64,000 bases of DNA from Paracoccus sp. (in: a-proteobacteria) (GCF_030538755.1 NZ_JAUNTJ010000002.1:1-64000); one strand, 5' to 3'; positions 17,349 through 25,561 are shown, counted from the stretch's first letter. Notes: generated by a model not told the origin, from the sequence alone. Numbers and translations: made by a program.

Positions 17349-17700
17349 GGGGCGTCATCACGCAGCTTCTTGACAATATCCAGTGTGTTGACCGCGCCTC
17401 CGGTCGAGGCATCAGCCTGTCCGATTTGGGGCGGTGCAGCGAGCAGAGCGCCAACCAGCCTGTCAGAGATATTCATGGTTGCGGCCTTCAGCGGGTTGAC
17501 CACCAGATGGGCATAGCGTGCACCTGCGTATGCCCCAGAGGCTTGCCGATTACCGGAAGGCTTTCGCCAACCAGCAGACTACCCGAGGCGAAGGTGTGGC
17601 GCAGATCGTGGATGCGCACATCGTCGAGACCTGCGGCTTTGCGGATACGGTAATCGTGGACACAAAGGTTTGTTGGCTGTGACAGGGGCGCAGCTTGGGT
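17345..17700 (-). pseudogene. Remnant of a tyrosine recombinase/phage-type integrase C-terminus
   Basis: On the minus strand the segment near 17660-17545 encodes KAAGLDDVRIHDLRHTFASG, including the HxxR box of tyrosine recombinases, and then PVIGKPLGHTQVHA. After a frame change the segment near 17520-17470 reads RYAHLVVNPLKAAT and ISDRLVGALL, containing the catalytic-Tyr block (RYAHL). The normal protein joins these blocks directly, so a small deletion has broken the gene. The N-terminal domain is absent or unrecognisable beyond about 17700. The residual frame ends at 17345 and overlaps the PIN remnant's GTG. This marks an old integration event between the T6SS and iron-uptake loci. Confidence 0.7.
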
Positions 17701-17780
17701 GAGGCGATGGGTGCTTTGCCCAATGCCCTGATCGGCCTGTGGCTGGCACGCGGCCTCTTGCCCCGTTGCTGCCCGCCGGA

Positions 17781-17831
17781 TAATTCCTTACTTAAATTAT
17801 AAGTCAATCCGCGCATTCGGAGGACCGACAG
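17781..17831 (+). promoter_or_regulatory. Putative promoter/operator upstream of the iron ABC operon
   Basis: An isolated AT-rich stretch in otherwise GC-rich DNA contains the imperfect palindrome ACTTA-AATTA-TAAGT (17790-17804), about 28 bp before the GTG of the binding-protein gene. A TATAAG-like -10 element lies within it. GGAGG at 17819-17823, eight bases before the GTG at 17832, is the ribosome-binding site. The palindrome is a plausible operator for an iron regulator, but it does not clearly match a Fur, Irr or RirA consensus. Between 17701 and 17780 no other feature is seen. Confidence 0.4.
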
Positions 17832-18767
17832 GTGAGACGTATCATTCCAGCAGGATTGTTTGCCCTGATGGCCGGGGTCGGTTCCGCACTGGCCTGCGAC
17901 GGACGGACCGTCACCTCGGATCAGGTTCATGCCAGCCCGCTTTGTGTGCCGGAAAAACCTCTGCGCGTGGTGGTGATGGATTTCGGCTTTGGTCTTGGTA
18001 TCGGGCTGGACGTGGGCCTGCCCATCGTCGGCGCGCCCCTCGACCGGATGAGCGATGAGGCCCTGAAGGCGCGGGCCGAGGCGGCGGGCGTCACCTCGAC
18101 CGGGTTCATCACCGAACCCAGCCTTGAAACCATCGTCGCGCTGCAACCCGATCTGATCGTCGGCTTTCCAGGCAGCGAGGCCATGGCGCAGGCGATCTAT
18201 CCGCAACTGTCGCAGCTTGCGCCGACGCTGCTTTATACCGATGTGGACTGGCAGGGCTTCTATCGCCTGCTGGCCGGGCTGACCGGGGCCGAAGATCGGG
18301 TCAACGCCGAACTGGCCGCCTATCAGGCGCGGCTGGAGGGTATCCGCGCCCGTGTCCCGCAGGACCGCACCGTGTCGATCCTGCGCATCACGCCATGGGA
18401 TTTTCAGGTCTATCTGGATGGTCCGGTCGCCTATGCCCCCTTCGCCATCCTGCGCGAGGCCGGGGTGCGGCGCACCGCCTATGAGACGACCGATGATCCC
18501 GGCCTGTCGATGAAGCGCCCCGATTGGGAAGAACTGGCGCAGCTTTCGGGCGATACGCTGTTGTATATCGTCGGCGGCACCAATGACTCTGACACCAGCG
18601 GACGGCATGAGGAGGTGCTGGCCAATCCGCTGTGGCAGATGCTGCCCGCCGTCGAATCCGGCAATCTGCACAGGATCGAGGCCGCGACATGGATGGAGTT
18701 CAGCGGTCTCGCCTCTGCCAACCGCGTGCTGGACGATATCGAGCGTTATATCGTCGACCCCAGGTGA
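17832..18767 (+). CDS. FecB-type periplasmic iron-siderophore-binding protein
   Basis: A 311-residue protein with a clear signal peptide (MRRIIPAGLFALMAGVGSALA, cut before CDG). There is no canonical lipobox Leu at -3, so a free periplasmic protein is more likely than a lipoprotein. The body is a type III substrate-binding fold: EPSLETIVALQPDLIVGFPG, the LAPTLLYTDVDW segment and a C-terminal MEFSGLASANRVLDDIERYI helix. It delivers a ferric-siderophore to the permease encoded just downstream. The TGA overlaps the next ATG by one base. The nearby NRPS/PKS genes suggest that the ligand may be their product; this is inferred from position only. Confidence 0.9.
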   Translation: MRRIIPAGLFALMAGVGSALACDGRTVTSDQVHASPLCVPEKPLRVVVMDFGFGLGIGLDVGLPIVGAPLDRMSDEALKARAEAAGVTSTGFITEPSLETIVALQPDLIVGFPGSEAMAQAIYPQLSQLAPTLLYTDVDWQGFYRLLAGLTGAEDRVNAELAAYQARLEGIRARVPQDRTVSILRITPWDFQVYLDGPVAYAPFAILREAGVRRTAYETTDDPGLSMKRPDWEELAQLSGDTLLYIVGGTNDSDTSGRHEEVLANPLWQMLPAVESGNLHRIEAATWMEFSGLASANRVLDDIERYIVDPR

Positions 18768-19759
18768 TGCCGCGATTTCCCCTGATCTGGCTTGTGATCC
18801 TGTGCGCCGGGCTGGTGCTGCTGTCGCTGTGGTCGCTGACGGCGGGGGCGTCCGACATCTCGCCTGGACGTGCGATGCAGGCGCTGTGGTCGCCCGGAAA
18901 TGACCGCGCCGACATCATCGTGCAGGGCGTGCGCCTGCCGCGGCTGATCGCGGCGCTGGCCGCAGGGGCGGCGCTGGCGGTGGCGGGCGCGATCATGCAG
19001 GCGGTGACGGGCAATCCGCTGGCCGATCCGGGATTGCTGGGGATCAATTCGGGCGCGGCCTTTGCCGTCGTGACGGCGATTTCGCTGACCGGGACGGATG
19101 CCGGCGGCGCGTTGATGTGGGCGGCATTTGCGGGTGCCGGGGCGGCGGCGGCGCTGGTCTATGCACTTGGTGCGACGGGGCGCAGCGGACCGACGCCGCT
19201 CAAGCTGGTGCTGGCGGGGGTGGTCGTGTCCACCTTTCTGGGCGCGGTGACGGCGGCGGTGCTGATCCTGGATCAGATGACGCTGGACGTGGTGCGGCTG
19301 TGGACGGCGGGCAGTCTGAGGAACCGCACGATGGCGCAGGTCATGCCGGTCCTGCCGTGGCTGCTGCTGGCGCTGCTGGCGGCGCTGATCCTGCGGGCGC
19401 AGTTCACCACGCTGAGCCTTGGGGCTGAAACCGCGCGGATGCTGGGCCAGAACCCGGCGCGCTGGCGGGCGGTCGCGGGCCTGCTGGTCGTGGCGCTGGC
19501 GGGCGGCGCAGTCGCCATTGCCGGGCCGCTGGGCTTTGTCGGGCTGGTCGTGCCGCATCTGGCGAGGCTGTGCCTTGGCCCGGATTACCGGTTGATCCTG
19601 CCCTTTGCTGCCGTTGGCGGGGCAGGGCTGGCCGCGTTGGCCGACACCATGCCCCGCGCGTTATGGGGGACCGATGTGCCCCTTGGCGTCAGCATGGCGC
19701 TGATCGGGGCACCGTTCTTCATATGGCTGGCCCGCAGCCGGATCGGAGCCGCCGCATGA
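18767..19759 (+). CDS. Iron-siderophore ABC transporter permease (FecCD family, first subunit)
   Basis: A very hydrophobic 330-residue FecCD permease with about nine to ten predicted helices. Hallmarks are RLPRLIAALAAGAALAVAGA, then NPLADPGLLGINSGA, and near the C-terminus GPLGFVGLVVPHLAR, the loop that contacts the ATPase. The ATG at 18767 overlaps the binding-protein stop (TGATG). The frame is open further upstream, but that part lies inside the previous gene. It forms the inner-membrane channel together with the next permease. Confidence 0.94.
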   Translation: MPRFPLIWLVILCAGLVLLSLWSLTAGASDISPGRAMQALWSPGNDRADIIVQGVRLPRLIAALAAGAALAVAGAIMQAVTGNPLADPGLLGINSGAAFAVVTAISLTGTDAGGALMWAAFAGAGAAAALVYALGATGRSGPTPLKLVLAGVVVSTFLGAVTAAVLILDQMTLDVVRLWTAGSLRNRTMAQVMPVLPWLLLALLAALILRAQFTTLSLGAETARMLGQNPARWRAVAGLLVVALAGGAVAIAGPLGFVGLVVPHLARLCLGPDYRLILPFAAVGGAGLAALADTMPRALWGTDVPLGVSMALIGAPFFIWLARSRIGAAA

Positions 19760-20742
19760 AGCGCCTGTTCGTCGCGCTGATCCTGCTGACCGCCCTGCTG
19801 TTTCTGGCTGCGCTGGCGCTGGGCGACCGGCCGGTTCCGCCACGGCAGGTGCTGGCCGCGCTTGGTCTTGCCGGAGCCGCTGACCCGGCCTCGCAGATGA
19901 TCGTCGCCGGGTTGCGGCTGCCGCGTGCGGTGATGGCGCTGCTGGTCGGCGCGGCGCTTGGCGTGGCGGGGACGGTGACGCAGGCGGTCATGCGCAACCC
20001 TCTGGCGGAACCGGGCCTGCTGGGGATCAATGCGGGTGCGGCGCTGATCGCTACGGTGATGATCGTCTGGACCGATGCGCTGCCGCAATCGGCGATGCCT
20101 GTGCTGACCTTTGCGGGGGCGCTGATGATGGCCGTGGCCATTCAGGTGCTGGCGTGGCGCGAAGGGTCCAGTTCGCTGCGGATCGTGCTGATCGGGGTCG
20201 GTCTTGCATCCTTTGCCGGTGCGGGGGCCAGCTTCATTTCCACTTTTGGCGATCCACCGGCGGTGCAGCGCGCGATGGTCTGGCTGGCGGGCAGTTTGCA
20301 GGACAGCCGCTGGGAAAGGGTGGCGATGCTGGCCCGGTGGTCCCTGCCGCCGCTGGCTGTCGCCTGGCTGCTGTCCCGAGAGCTGGACCTGATCGTCTTT
20401 GGCGACACCGTTGCGCGGGGTCTGGGCCAGCGGGTCGAGCTGGTGCGGGCGGGCGCGATTCTGATCTGTGCGGCACTGTCGGGTGCGGCGGTCGCCGCAT
20501 CGGGGCTGATCGCCTTTGTCGGTCTTGCCGCGCCCCATATCGCGCGGCGGATCATCGGCCACGGCCACGGTCACGCGACCCTGATCCCGGCCAGTGCCCT
20601 GATCGGCGCGGCGATGGTGCTGGCCGCCGACATTGCCGCGCGCAACCTGATGCCGCCGATGCAACTGCCGGTCGGCCTTTTCACCGCCCTGCTGGGCGCG
20701 CCGTTTTTCGGCTGGCTGCTGTGGAGACGACGCCATGACTGA
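19756..20742 (+). CDS. Iron-siderophore ABC transporter permease (FecCD family, second subunit)
   Basis: A 328-residue paralogue of the preceding permease with the same block order: RLPRAVMALLVGAALGVAG, NPLAEPGLLGINAGA and LIAFVGLAAPHIARRI. It starts with ATG at 19756, overlapping the first permease's stop by four bases, and overlaps the ATPase gene by eight bases. Two different FecCD subunits form the heterodimeric channel typical of FecCD and FepDG systems. No anomalies are seen. Confidence 0.94.
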   Translation: MKRLFVALILLTALLFLAALALGDRPVPPRQVLAALGLAGAADPASQMIVAGLRLPRAVMALLVGAALGVAGTVTQAVMRNPLAEPGLLGINAGAALIATVMIVWTDALPQSAMPVLTFAGALMMAVAIQVLAWREGSSSLRIVLIGVGLASFAGAGASFISTFGDPPAVQRAMVWLAGSLQDSRWERVAMLARWSLPPLAVAWLLSRELDLIVFGDTVARGLGQRVELVRAGAILICAALSGAAVAASGLIAFVGLAAPHIARRIIGHGHGHATLIPASALIGAAMVLAADIAARNLMPPMQLPVGLFTALLGAPFFGWLLWRRRHD

Positions 20743-21526
20743 CACGGATCTGCAAGCCCACGGGGTCTGCATCGACTATGGCGCGGTGCCGGTCGTGGCC
20801 GGGCTGGACCTGTCGATCCCGCGTGGCCGGTTCACGGTGCTGATCGGGCCGAACGGGTCGGGCAAATCGACGATCCTGCGCGGGCTGGCGGGGCTGCTGC
20901 CGCTGAGCGCCGGCCGGGTCACGCTGGACGGCACGCCCATCACGCGGCTGCCCTCGAAAGCGGTCGCCCGCCGTATCGCCTTTCTGGCGCAATCGGCGAC
21001 CGCGCCCGAAGGCATGACTGTCACCGATCTGGTGCGTCAGGGCCGTTACCCCCATCGCGGCCTCTTTGGCGCATGGACCGCCGCCGACAGCGAGGCGGTG
21101 GCACAGGCGCTGGCGCTGACATCGGTCGCGGACCTTGCCGACCGGCGACTGGACAGCCTGTCGGGCGGTCAGCGTCAGCGGGCCTGGATCGCGATGGCGC
21201 TGGCCCAGCAGGGCGACATCCTGCTGCTGGACGAGCCGACGACATGGCTGGATCTGGCCCATCAGATCGAACTGCTGGACCTTGTTCGCGCCCTGATCCG
21301 CAGCCGTGGCGCGACCGTCGTGGCGGTGCTGCACGATCTGAATCAGGCGGCGCGATACGCCGATCATCTGGTGTTGCTGCGCGACGGGCAGGTGCAGTCT
21401 GCGGGTGCGCCCGCCGATGTGCTGACCTCTGACACGGTGCAGGACGTGTTCGGCGTCGCCGTGCGCGTGATGCCCGACCCTGAAACCGGCCTGCCGATGT
21501 GCGTGCCCCGCGCCTCGGCAAGATGA
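20735..21526 (+). CDS. Iron-siderophore ABC transporter ATP-binding protein (FecE type)
   Basis: The 263-residue ATPase carries Walker A (GPNGSGKST, near residue 38), the signature LSGGQRQRAW (near 143), Walker B (ILLLDEPT, near 162) and the H-loop His (VLHDLNQ, near 200). It couples ATP hydrolysis to import through the two permeases. It is the last gene of the four-gene operon. A GC-rich hairpin follows directly. No outer-membrane TonB receptor is present in the window, so that partner must be encoded elsewhere. Confidence 0.95.
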   Translation: MTDTDLQAHGVCIDYGAVPVVAGLDLSIPRGRFTVLIGPNGSGKSTILRGLAGLLPLSAGRVTLDGTPITRLPSKAVARRIAFLAQSATAPEGMTVTDLVRQGRYPHRGLFGAWTAADSEAVAQALALTSVADLADRRLDSLSGGQRQRAWIAMALAQQGDILLLDEPTTWLDLAHQIELLDLVRALIRSRGATVVAVLHDLNQAARYADHLVLLRDGQVQSAGAPADVLTSDTVQDVFGVAVRVMPDPETGLPMCVPRASAR

Positions 21527-21555
21527 AAAACGGCGCCGTCTGCGAAACGGCGCCG
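21526..21555 (-). terminator. Rho-independent terminator for the VPLPA-CTERM gene
   Basis: CGGCGCCG occurs at 21531-21538 and again at 21548-21555. The motif is self-complementary, so the two copies form an 8-bp stem with a 9-base loop. On the minus strand the stem is followed by a run of five T (plus-strand AAAAA, 21526-21530), the layout of an intrinsic terminator for the minus-strand gene ending at 21579. In the plus direction the stem follows the ABC ATPase gene but has no T tract, so it is at most a weak terminator there. Confidence 0.8.
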
Positions 21556-21578
21556 GGAAACTGTTTACGCGAATAAAA

Positions 21579-22355
21579 TCAGGCGGCCTTGTTGCGGCGA
21601 CGACGACGGGCGACAAAGCCCATCAGGCCCAGACTGCCAGCCAGCATCGGCAGCGCGGCGGGAACCGGCACCGGAGCAACCTGGATGTCATAGGAAATGG
21701 TGCCGATCCGGTCACCCGCCTGCAACGCCAGCGGCGAGCCGCCGGCCGCGATCCACTCTGCATAGAGCGGGAACCACTGGCTGTTGTATTCGCTGTAGGC
21801 ATAGTTCAGCAGCCCGGCCATCGACTCGGTCACCAGCAGCTCATAACCGCCGGCAACTGCCGCGCCAATCATGAACTCGGCACCATCACGGGAAACGCCG
21901 TTGACCTGCGCGTTCACTTCGCCCGTCACGGTGTTGATCGAGAAGCTGCTTGGCCCGCTGGCGCGCGACAGTGCGTTGCGGCAGCAGGTTCGGTTGCCGT
22001 CGGCGTCGAAGGATTCCAGTTCGTTGCCGGCGGCATCGGTGGCATACAGATAAACGCCGCCGTTCAGATACAACTGATAACCATCGTCAAGGACCTGGCT
22101 GCCGCTGGTCCAAGGCCCGGCGCGGCCATTGCGGGTTGCCTGCACCGGGAAGGTCAGGACGGGGTTGCCGTCGCTGTTCACATAGGCTGCGGGCGACCCC
22201 GAAGCAGCCGTGCCCCACAGGTTATGCTGGCTTAGCGAATAGGTGAGTTCGACCGTGACATCGCCGCCGGTAACAAGGGTTTTGGCCTGTGCCGTAGTGA
22301 CAGAAACGGTCGTGGCGGTCAGCGCGACGGCTGCCACCAGAGTAAATCTGGACAT
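21579..22355 (-). CDS. Secreted VPLPA-CTERM sorting-domain protein of unknown function
   Basis: A 258-residue protein with a signal peptide (MSRFTLVAAVALTATTVSVTTAQA) and a C-terminal exosortase-type tail: VPVPAALPML, then a short hydrophobic helix and a RRRRR basic end. This matches the VPLPA-CTERM class, which is processed by a dedicated exosortase and common in Rhodobacterales. The middle part (about 25-220) is polar and beta-rich with a CC pair, and I do not recognise it. GGAGG lies four bases before the ATG at 22355; the frame extends 25 codons further upstream without support. The likely location is the cell surface or extracellular matrix. Any link to iron uptake or the NRPS genes is unproven. 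Confidence 0.82.
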   Translation of the reverse strand: MSRFTLVAAVALTATTVSVTTAQAKTLVTGGDVTVELTYSLSQHNLWGTAASGSPAAYVNSDGNPVLTFPVQATRNGRAGPWTSGSQVLDDGYQLYLNGGVYLYATDAAGNELESFDADGNRTCCRNALSRASGPSSFSINTVTGEVNAQVNGVSRDGAEFMIGAAVAGGYELLVTESMAGLLNYAYSEYNSQWFPLYAEWIAAGGSPLALQAGDRIGTISYDIQVAPVPVPAALPMLAGSLGLMGFVARRRRRNKAA

Positions 22356-22516
22356 GGTTCCTCCACTGGAACTGATGTGTTGGATTTGGGGATGGAAGGT
22401 GCCGGATCGGTGCCTGTCAAAAGTTAACAAAAAAACTCAGGAAAGGTCAATCACGGATATATGATTCGGCGTAATCTGACGGCCTTTTTCGCAGCGCAGC
22501 GACCCTTTTCGGGCCT

Positions 22517-22547
22517 TTGACAAGGGGGGAAATTAATCTTATTAATT
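22517..22547 (+). promoter_or_regulatory. Sigma70-like promoter overlapped by a perfect AT-rich palindrome
   Basis: TTGACA (22517-22522) and TATTAA (22540-22545), 17 bp apart, form a good -35/-10 pair for the DUF2306 gene. The exact inverted repeat AATTAAT-CTT-ATTAATT (22531-22547) covers the spacer end and the -10 box, the typical position of a repressor operator. It lies in the 220-bp divergent region between the VPLPA-CTERM gene and the DUF2306 gene, so both could be controlled. The regulator is unknown. Confidence 0.5.
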
Positions 22548-22575
22548 TACTCGGGTTCTCTTGAAGGTTCTTCCT

Positions 22576-23274
22576 ATGGAACGCATCATCGGCACTGGGC
22601 GGTATCAGGGGTTCAGATTGCCGGGCTGGCTGGCCGCAATCGCGCTGCTGTTCGTGATGATGTCGGGTTTTATCGCGCATTCCGTCTGGCTGGGCCTGTG
22701 GGGCGTCACCAATGATCTGACCGGGCTGGACCCGTTCTGGTCGGAAAACCAGCCGGTCGTGACGGCGATCATGTATTGGCACATGATTACCGGCGGCCTG
22801 CTGACGATCATCGCGCCCTTGCAGCTGGTCGCGGCGATCCGGCGCAGATCGCCCGCCGCGCATCGGTGGGCGGGGCGGGTGATGGTGGTGATCGGGATGT
22901 TCACGGCTTTCGGCGGTATCGTCTATGCGCTGCTGCGCGGCACTACGGGCGGGGTGATGATGGATGCCTCGTCCACGCTGTATGGGGTGATGATGCTGAC
23001 GGCGGCGGTGCAGACCTATCGGCTGGGCCGGGCGCGTCGCTGGGCGCTGCATCGGCGGTGGGGGTGGCGGTTCACCGTGCTGGTGATCGCGTCGTGGCTG
23101 TATCGGATGCACTATGTCATCTGGGACCGGCTGACCGGCGGGCTGTGGACCACGCCCGGGATGACCGGCGCCTTCGACCGTTTCCAGGCATGGGGCTTTT
23201 TCCTCGGCTATGCCGCGCTGCTGGAGCTGTGGTTCTGGCAGCAGGACCGGGCGCGCGGGCGTCAGAGGGCCTGA
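22576..23274 (+). CDS. DUF2306 family integral membrane protein
   Basis: A 232-residue protein with about six to seven hydrophobic helices. It has the DUF2306 pattern: an early helix with WHMITGGLLTIIAPLQLV, the AHRWAGRVMVV block near residue 98 and YGVMMLTAAVQTYRLGRARRWALHRRW near 140. Conserved His residues near membrane faces are typical of the family, whose function is not established. The ATG at 22576 is preferred over a TTG five codons upstream because GAAGG sits eight bases before it. The gene converges with the thioesterase gene, and the two overlap by 13 bp at their 3' ends. Confidence 0.82.
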   Translation: MERIIGTGRYQGFRLPGWLAAIALLFVMMSGFIAHSVWLGLWGVTNDLTGLDPFWSENQPVVTAIMYWHMITGGLLTIIAPLQLVAAIRRRSPAAHRWAGRVMVVIGMFTAFGGIVYALLRGTTGGVMMDASSTLYGVMMLTAAVQTYRLGRARRWALHRRWGWRFTVLVIASWLYRMHYVIWDRLTGGLWTTPGMTGAFDRFQAWGFFLGYAALLELWFWQQDRARGRQRA

Positions 23275-23954
23275 ACCGGCACCGACAGCCTGCGGATCGT
23301 TGTCAGCAAGGCGGCAAAGGCCGGGGCGTCCAGCATATGTCTGCCGGGCAGCGGGTGCAGATATGCCATGCCGGTGGTAAACCGCGCCCAATCCTGCACA
23401 CTGTCGTCGCCGACCAGCGGATCATCGGCGGCGACAAAGACATGGACCGGGCAGGGCAGGCGGAAATCGCCGTCGTCCCGATGCCGGGCGCACAGCCCGA
23501 AATCATGGCGCAGCGCCGGTTCGAACAGGTCGCGCAACTCGGGGTCGGCAAGGATCGCGTCGGGCGTGCCGCCAAGGCGCGCGATCTCGGCCCAGAAACC
23601 GGCGCTGTCCAGCGCCAGCAGGCCTGCGGTTTCCTGGTGCAGCCTGTCCGGGGCCGAGGCGCCCAGCAGAAACAGCGCCTGTGGTGCCGGGCGGCCCATC
23701 CGCATCAGGCGGCGTGCCAGCAGATAGGCCACGGTGCCGCCCATGGAATAGCCGAACACCGCATAGCTGGCGGGCAGGGTCGGCGCGACGGCCAGCGCGA
23801 TCCGATCGGCCAGACGCGGCAGATCGGGGGCGGGCGGGTCGCGGAACAGCGTCTCTCGTCCGGGGATCTGTGGCGCGCAGATGCCGGGGTCGTCACGTTG
23901 CCACGGGCGAAAGATCGACGGTCCCGCTCCGGCGGGCGGCAGGCAGATCAGCAT
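23262..23954 (-). CDS. Type II thioesterase (editing) of the NRPS/PKS operon
   Basis: A 230-residue alpha/beta hydrolase with LPPAGAG at the start, a nucleophile elbow GYSMGG (Ser70), an acidic residue in FVAADDPLVG and a catalytic His in GRHML (His206). The length and lack of fusion to a module identify a stand-alone type II thioesterase, which removes wrong or stalled acyl groups from carrier-protein arms. Its ATG overlaps the previous gene's TGA by one base, making it the last gene of the 27-kb operon. It is not evidently the chain-releasing enzyme; a reductase domain elsewhere could serve that role. Confidence 0.92.
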   Translation of the reverse strand: MLICLPPAGAGPSIFRPWQRDDPGICAPQIPGRETLFRDPPAPDLPRLADRIALAVAPTLPASYAVFGYSMGGTVAYLLARRLMRMGRPAPQALFLLGASAPDRLHQETAGLLALDSAGFWAEIARLGGTPDAILADPELRDLFEPALRHDFGLCARHRDDGDFRLPCPVHVFVAADDPLVGDDSVQDWARFTTGMAYLHPLPGRHMLDAPAFAALLTTIRRLSVPVQAL

Positions 23955-25561
23955 CAGAATTCAACCATGATTTCGTCGGGGGCAAGGGCGCGGAGGCCGT
24001 CCAGATGCGCAGCCAGATCGGCCAGCACCGGGTGGTCGAAGACGGCGCGCACGCCGATCTCTACCCCCAGATCGCGGCGCAGGCGCGAAGCGACGCGCGC
24101 AGCCAGCAGGGAATGTCCGCCGATGGCAAAGAAATTGTCGTTGGCCATGGGCTGCGGCGATTTCAGAACCTCGGCCCAGATGGCGGCGAGGGCCAGCTCG
24201 GTGGGGCCGCTGACCGCGCGCGCGGGTTTCAGGTCCGGGGTGGCGGTGCGCGGCGGCTCGGCCCGGTTCAGCGGCCCGGTCAGCGACAGGATCGGCGTGT
24301 CGGGCGATGCCGTGATCCGGTCCAGCGTCGCGGAAAAGCGGTTCAGGAAATCAGCCAGCCCGGTGTCAGGGATCACGCTGCGATCATGCCGCAGGATAAG
24401 CTTCATCCCGGCGCTGGCCGGGGCGACCAGCAGGGTCAGCGGAAAATGTGTCCATTCGTCGAACTCGATCCGGTCAAGACGGATGTCGCCCGCGTCCTTG
24501 CCTGCCGTGACGGGGTAATTTTCGACGACCAGCAGGCAGTCGAACAGCGTGCCCATGTTGCCCTGAATCTGACGCAGGGCGACATGTTCATGGGCAATGG
24601 TCGCGGCCTGCTGCGCTTGCAGATCGCGCAGCCAGGCGACCACCCCCTGCGCCGGGTCCAGCCGGATGCGCACCGGCAGCGCGTTCAGGAACAGGCCCAC
24701 CATGTCCATCGCGCCGGGCAGGCTGGCCGGGCGTCCCGCCGTGGCCGCCCCGAACAGCACATCCGTTCGGCCAAGACGCTGCGCCAGCACCAGCCCCAGC
24801 ACCCCTTGCAGCAGCGTGTTCAGCGTAACCCCGCGCGCGGCGCAGAAATCGGTCACGCGGGATGCCAGACCGGCGGGGAAGGGCCATTCCTGCCGGGCGA
24901 AATCCGGTCGTGTGCCCGCCTCGCCAAAGGCGATGCTGGCGCCCGGCGTGCCGGCCAGATAGTCGCGCCAGAACGCTGCGGAGACGTCGCGATCCTGCCG
25001 CTTGAGCCAGCGGATGAACTCGGCATAGGGGCGCGGCGGCGGCAGGGGCGCGCCGTGATAGATCGCCATTACATCTTCCAGCATCCGGGCCTGCGACCAG
25101 CCGTCCAGAATGATGTGATGATGGCACAGGACCAGCACATTGCGGTCATCGGCCACCCGCGCAAGGGTCAGACGCATCAGCGGCGGGCGGCGCAGGTCAA
25201 AGGGCTGCGCGCGGTTTTCCGCGAAAAGCCGCGCCAGTGCCGCATCGGCGTCCTGCCCGCGCCAGTCAAGATCCGTCCAGGGCAGCGGCAGGTGCCGATA
25301 GACGACCTGAAACGGCTCGTCCCGTTCTTCCCAGTGAATGCTGCTGCGCAGGGCAGAGTGGCGCGCCAGCACCTGTTCCCATGCCTCGCGCAGGCGCGCG
25401 GGGTCGATCCGCCCCGACAGGTGAAACGCGATCTGCGGCATATAGACGCCCGATGCCCCCGGCGCCATCAGGCTGTGAAACAGGATGCCTTCCTGCAACG
25501 GCGCCAGCGGATAGATGTTTTCGATATTTCGCCGGCGGGCGGCATCGTCGTCTTGGGTCAT
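23954..25561 (-). CDS. Stand-alone NRPS condensation-carrier protein (C-PCP, no adenylation domain)
   Basis: A 535-residue protein. The condensation domain (about 1-430) has an intact HHIILDG near residue 147 and starts with YPLAPLQEGILFHSL, typical of D-to-L condensation domains. The PCP (about 450-520) has the phosphopantetheine Ser in GGHSLLA (Ser484). There is no adenylation domain, so an A domain must load it in trans, or it passes the chain on. The DCL type fits its place right after a gene ending in an epimerase domain. ATG at 25561 (TGATG overlap, GGAG six bases upstream) is preferred; GTG at 25564 is also possible. Confidence 0.9.
   Translation of the reverse strand: MTQDDDAARRRNIENIYPLAPLQEGILFHSLMAPGASGVYMPQIAFHLSGRIDPARLREAWEQVLARHSALRSSIHWEERDEPFQVVYRHLPLPWTDLDWRGQDADAALARLFAENRAQPFDLRRPPLMRLTLARVADDRNVLVLCHHHIILDGWSQARMLEDVMAIYHGAPLPPPRPYAEFIRWLKRQDRDVSAAFWRDYLAGTPGASIAFGEAGTRPDFARQEWPFPAGLASRVTDFCAARGVTLNTLLQGVLGLVLAQRLGRTDVLFGAATAGRPASLPGAMDMVGLFLNALPVRIRLDPAQGVVAWLRDLQAQQAATIAHEHVALRQIQGNMGTLFDCLLVVENYPVTAGKDAGDIRLDRIEFDEWTHFPLTLLVAPASAGMKLILRHDRSVIPDTGLADFLNRFSATLDRITASPDTPILSLTGPLNRAEPPRTATPDLKPARAVSGPTELALAAIWAEVLKSPQPMANDNFFAIGGHSLLAARVASRLRRDLGVEIGVRAVFDHPVLADLAAHLDGLRALAPDEIMVEF

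Noticed and set aside
17091-17516. A 141-codon plus-strand frame in the T6SS-iron transporter gap
   Set aside because: It runs antisense to the integrase and PIN-domain remnants and shows no protein family features.
17790-17804. Assignment of the palindrome as a Fur or Irr box
   Set aside because: The sequence does not fit the GATAATGATAATCATTATC-type Fur box or the Irr ICE motif closely enough, so it is listed only as a candidate operator.
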